A stretch of DNA of 64,000 bases from Desulfosudis oleivorans. Lineage in GTDB: Bacteria; Desulfobacterota; Desulfobacteria; Desulfobacterales; SURF-7. Shown piece after piece: positions 62,712 to 64,000 of this stretch (positions within the stretch are counted from its first letter, which is position 1; each line of letters begins with the position of its first letter). The position numbers were made by a program, and so were the translations under genes. The notes beneath the pieces were generated by a model, which was given only the letters and a program-made list of their open reading frames with translations, searched no databases and was not told where the DNA came from. The DNA is taken from positions 1-64,000 of the forward strand of contig DYJD01000028.1 in NCBI GenBank assembly GCA_020723325.1, given 5' to 3'.

Positions 62712-63833
62712 TCATATTAGACATTCATAATATCCGCAAGTTCCCGTATCCAAAATTTCTTTTATCAGATCAGCGGTCTTGCCTCCGACCCCCTTGATCT
62801 GATGGAGCTTATTGCGCATTTCCGAGAGTGGTGTGTTGATTTGGGAAATTGAATAGGCGGCATAGCCGTATGGATTGGGCTGATTTCCGGCTTTAAACAA
62901 GTAATCCAGATGTTCCAGTATCACCATTACCCGGTCGTTTTCATCCAGGAAATCCCGAAAAAGCCTGGGCGGAATCCGTTTGGGGATTTTGAACCGTTTC
63001 ATGATCTCAAAAAAAACAGCATGGATGTGGTGATGGTATTCCGATACAGCGCGGCCCCATTTGTCATCTCGATAAATCATCTCGCATTCCACAGCAAGCT
63101 TTGGGAAGTGGTTTTGCAGGCTTTTGAAAAAATGTGCTTTTTGCTTCCCGGACTTCATGGTCATACCGCCGAAAAGGATGAAGTCGACACCGGCTTCAGC
63201 TCCTTTTTGCACGGCAGCGGCAATCTGGCCGGGTGTATCGGTGAGAAAGGGGAGTACCGGCATCAGCACCATGCCGCAGGCGATGCCTTGTTTTTTGAAA
63301 TCGGCCAGCACCGCCAGGCGCTCCAGCGGCGGCGGGACATGGGGTTCAAAGCGGGCGGAAATTTCCGCGTCCACGGATGAGAAACTGAAGCTGACCATGG
63401 CCCTGGTCTTTTGGTTGATGGCCCGGATCAGATCCAAGTCTCTTTTTATCAGGGTTGATTTGGTCAAAATATGCACCGGGAAAGAATGCTGGGAAATTCG
63501 CTCCAGGATCTTGCGGGTGATCTGATAATGGGTTTCCAGGGGTTGGTAACTGTCGCTTACACCTCCGCCCAGCATGATAAAACCGGGTTTGAACGGCGTG
63601 CGTTTCCGGGCCGGGTCGAGTTCCCGTGTCAATACCTCCGGGGCATTGATCTTCACCTGGATGTCCTGGTCAAAATCGCCTTCCACGTAGTAGTTTTCCG
63701 ATCTCCCGTCGCAATAGGCGCAGCCGTGCACACATCCCCGGTATAAATTCATATTGTAGCGGCTCAGAAACCAGGAGTCGATGCGCTTATGCTTGCGCAA
63801 AATGGATTTGGCTTGAGTCTCGGTGATTCCCAT
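62712..63833 (-). CDS. Spore-photoproduct-lyase-like radical SAM protein
   Basis: The 373-residue radical SAM enzyme has YRGCVHGCAYCDGR, the CxxxCxxC cluster motif, near residue 30, then GGGVSDSYQPLE, ILTKSTLIKRDLDLI and FSFSSVDAEISARFEP in the order typical of the SPL/Rv2578c family (COG1533). An extra C-terminal helix-hairpin-helix, IKGVGGKTADLIKEIL, suggests DNA contact, and two Cys lie at the end. It probably acts in nucleic-acid repair or modification; the exact reaction is unknown. Confidence 0.82.
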   Translation of the reverse strand: MGITETQAKSILRKHKRIDSWFLSRYNMNLYRGCVHGCAYCDGRSENYYVEGDFDQDIQVKINAPEVLTRELDPARKRTPFKPGFIMLGGGVSDSYQPLETHYQITRKILERISQHSFPVHILTKSTLIKRDLDLIRAINQKTRAMVSFSFSSVDAEISARFEPHVPPPLERLAVLADFKKQGIACGMVLMPVLPFLTDTPGQIAAAVQKGAEAGVDFILFGGMTMKSGKQKAHFFKSLQNHFPKLAVECEMIYRDDKWGRAVSEYHHHIHAVFFEIMKRFKIPKRIPPRLFRDFLDENDRVMVILEHLDYLFKAGNQPNPYGYAAYSISQINTPLSEMRNKLHQIKGVGGKTADLIKEILDTGTCGYYECLI

Positions 63834-63887
63834 GCTTGCCCTTATCAGCCGCGGCCGTCGGCCATAGTCGGATTCATTTTATCAAGA

Positions 63888-64000
63888 TTACTGATCCTGG
63901 GTTTTGTTGCCGGAATCGCGATCCAACTCCCGGCGCACCGCCTGGCCGAGTTTGGCGACCAGGTAGGGTTTTCTCACATAAGCGCCCACACCCAGGGACA
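63888..64000 (-). CDS. Response regulator receiver domain, C-terminal end (partial)
   Basis: The last 37 codons read SLGVGAYVRKPYLVAKLGQAV, then RRELDRDSGNKTQDQ and a stop. GAYVRKPY is the conserved Lys-Pro segment of receiver domains. The gene continues beyond the window; it may be a lone receiver or the end of a hybrid kinase. Confidence 0.65.
   Translation of the reverse strand, partial: SLGVGAYVRKPYLVAKLGQAVRRELDRDSGNKTQDQ

Overview
The window reads as chromosomal DNA of a strictly anaerobic, acyl-CoA-metabolising bacterium, most likely a deltaproteobacterium (Desulfobacterota). The grounds are the enzyme repertoire: a benzoyl-CoA-reductase-type two-component system, an acetyl-CoA-synthase-like domain with a CooC-type ATPase, a soluble molybdopterin oxidoreductase with its ferredoxin, several other Fe-S proteins, a very large sigma-54 activator and BKACE/DUF362 enzymes. 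The lineage is an inference; no rRNA, tRNA or CRISPR array was seen.

Layout. 1-1.6 kb: IS91-like transposase remnant and two diverged copies of one repeat flanking two small genes, one of them AT-rich. 1.8-5.9 kb: secreted metallo-beta-lactamase-fold protein, a small basic protein and the potassium transporter Kup. 6.1-24.1 kb: the most interesting region. It holds a ferredoxin plus molybdopterin oxidoreductase behind a possible sigma-54 promoter, a 1949-residue kinase-ATPase-GAF-PAS-sigma-54 activator, an intergenic region with three related palindromes and a near-perfect sigma-54 promoter, and then eight co-directional genes: GMC-like flavoprotein, unknown helical protein, BcrC-like, BcrB-like, two BcrA/BcrD-like activators, an orphan acetyl-CoA-synthase middle-domain protein and a CooC/AcsF-like ATPase. 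I infer one regulon for ATP-driven reduction of an (aryl)acyl-CoA, with a possible nickel/Fe-S accessory arm.

24-30 kb: aspartyl protease-like protein, two small envelope proteins and a MacAB-type efflux operon (adaptor, ATPase, two permeases). 30-40 kb: secreted 14-repeat beta-propeller protein, transglutaminase-like protein, AraC and OhrR-type regulators, DUF1499 lipoprotein, TPR protein, DUF4143 ATPase, AT-rich orphan and a metal-dependent hydrolase. 40-41 kb: vapBC toxin-antitoxin pair. 41-47.5 kb: AraC regulator followed by M24-like enzyme, DUF362 protein, 3-hydroxyacyl-CoA dehydrogenase (split by an in-frame stop) and BKACE, which looks like a catabolic operon converting a beta-hydroxy acid to a beta-keto acid that is cleaved with acetyl-CoA. 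47.5-52 kb: transglutaminase-like protein, GNAT plus nitrilase pair, broken FkbM methyltransferase and an alpha/beta hydrolase. 52-54.4 kb: two Fe-S proteins behind a promoter with an adjoining palindrome. 54.4-58.2 kb: hybrid histidine kinase and HD-GYP response regulator. 58.5-64 kb: J-domain protein, alkylsulfatase-like lipoprotein, solute-binding protein, photolyase-like radical SAM protein and the tail of a response regulator.

Short dispersed repeats are frequent. A palindromic MITE-like family of about 75-80 bp has three full and two partial copies here, four of them just upstream of start codons. Simple-sequence and inverted repeats of at least three other types lie between genes.
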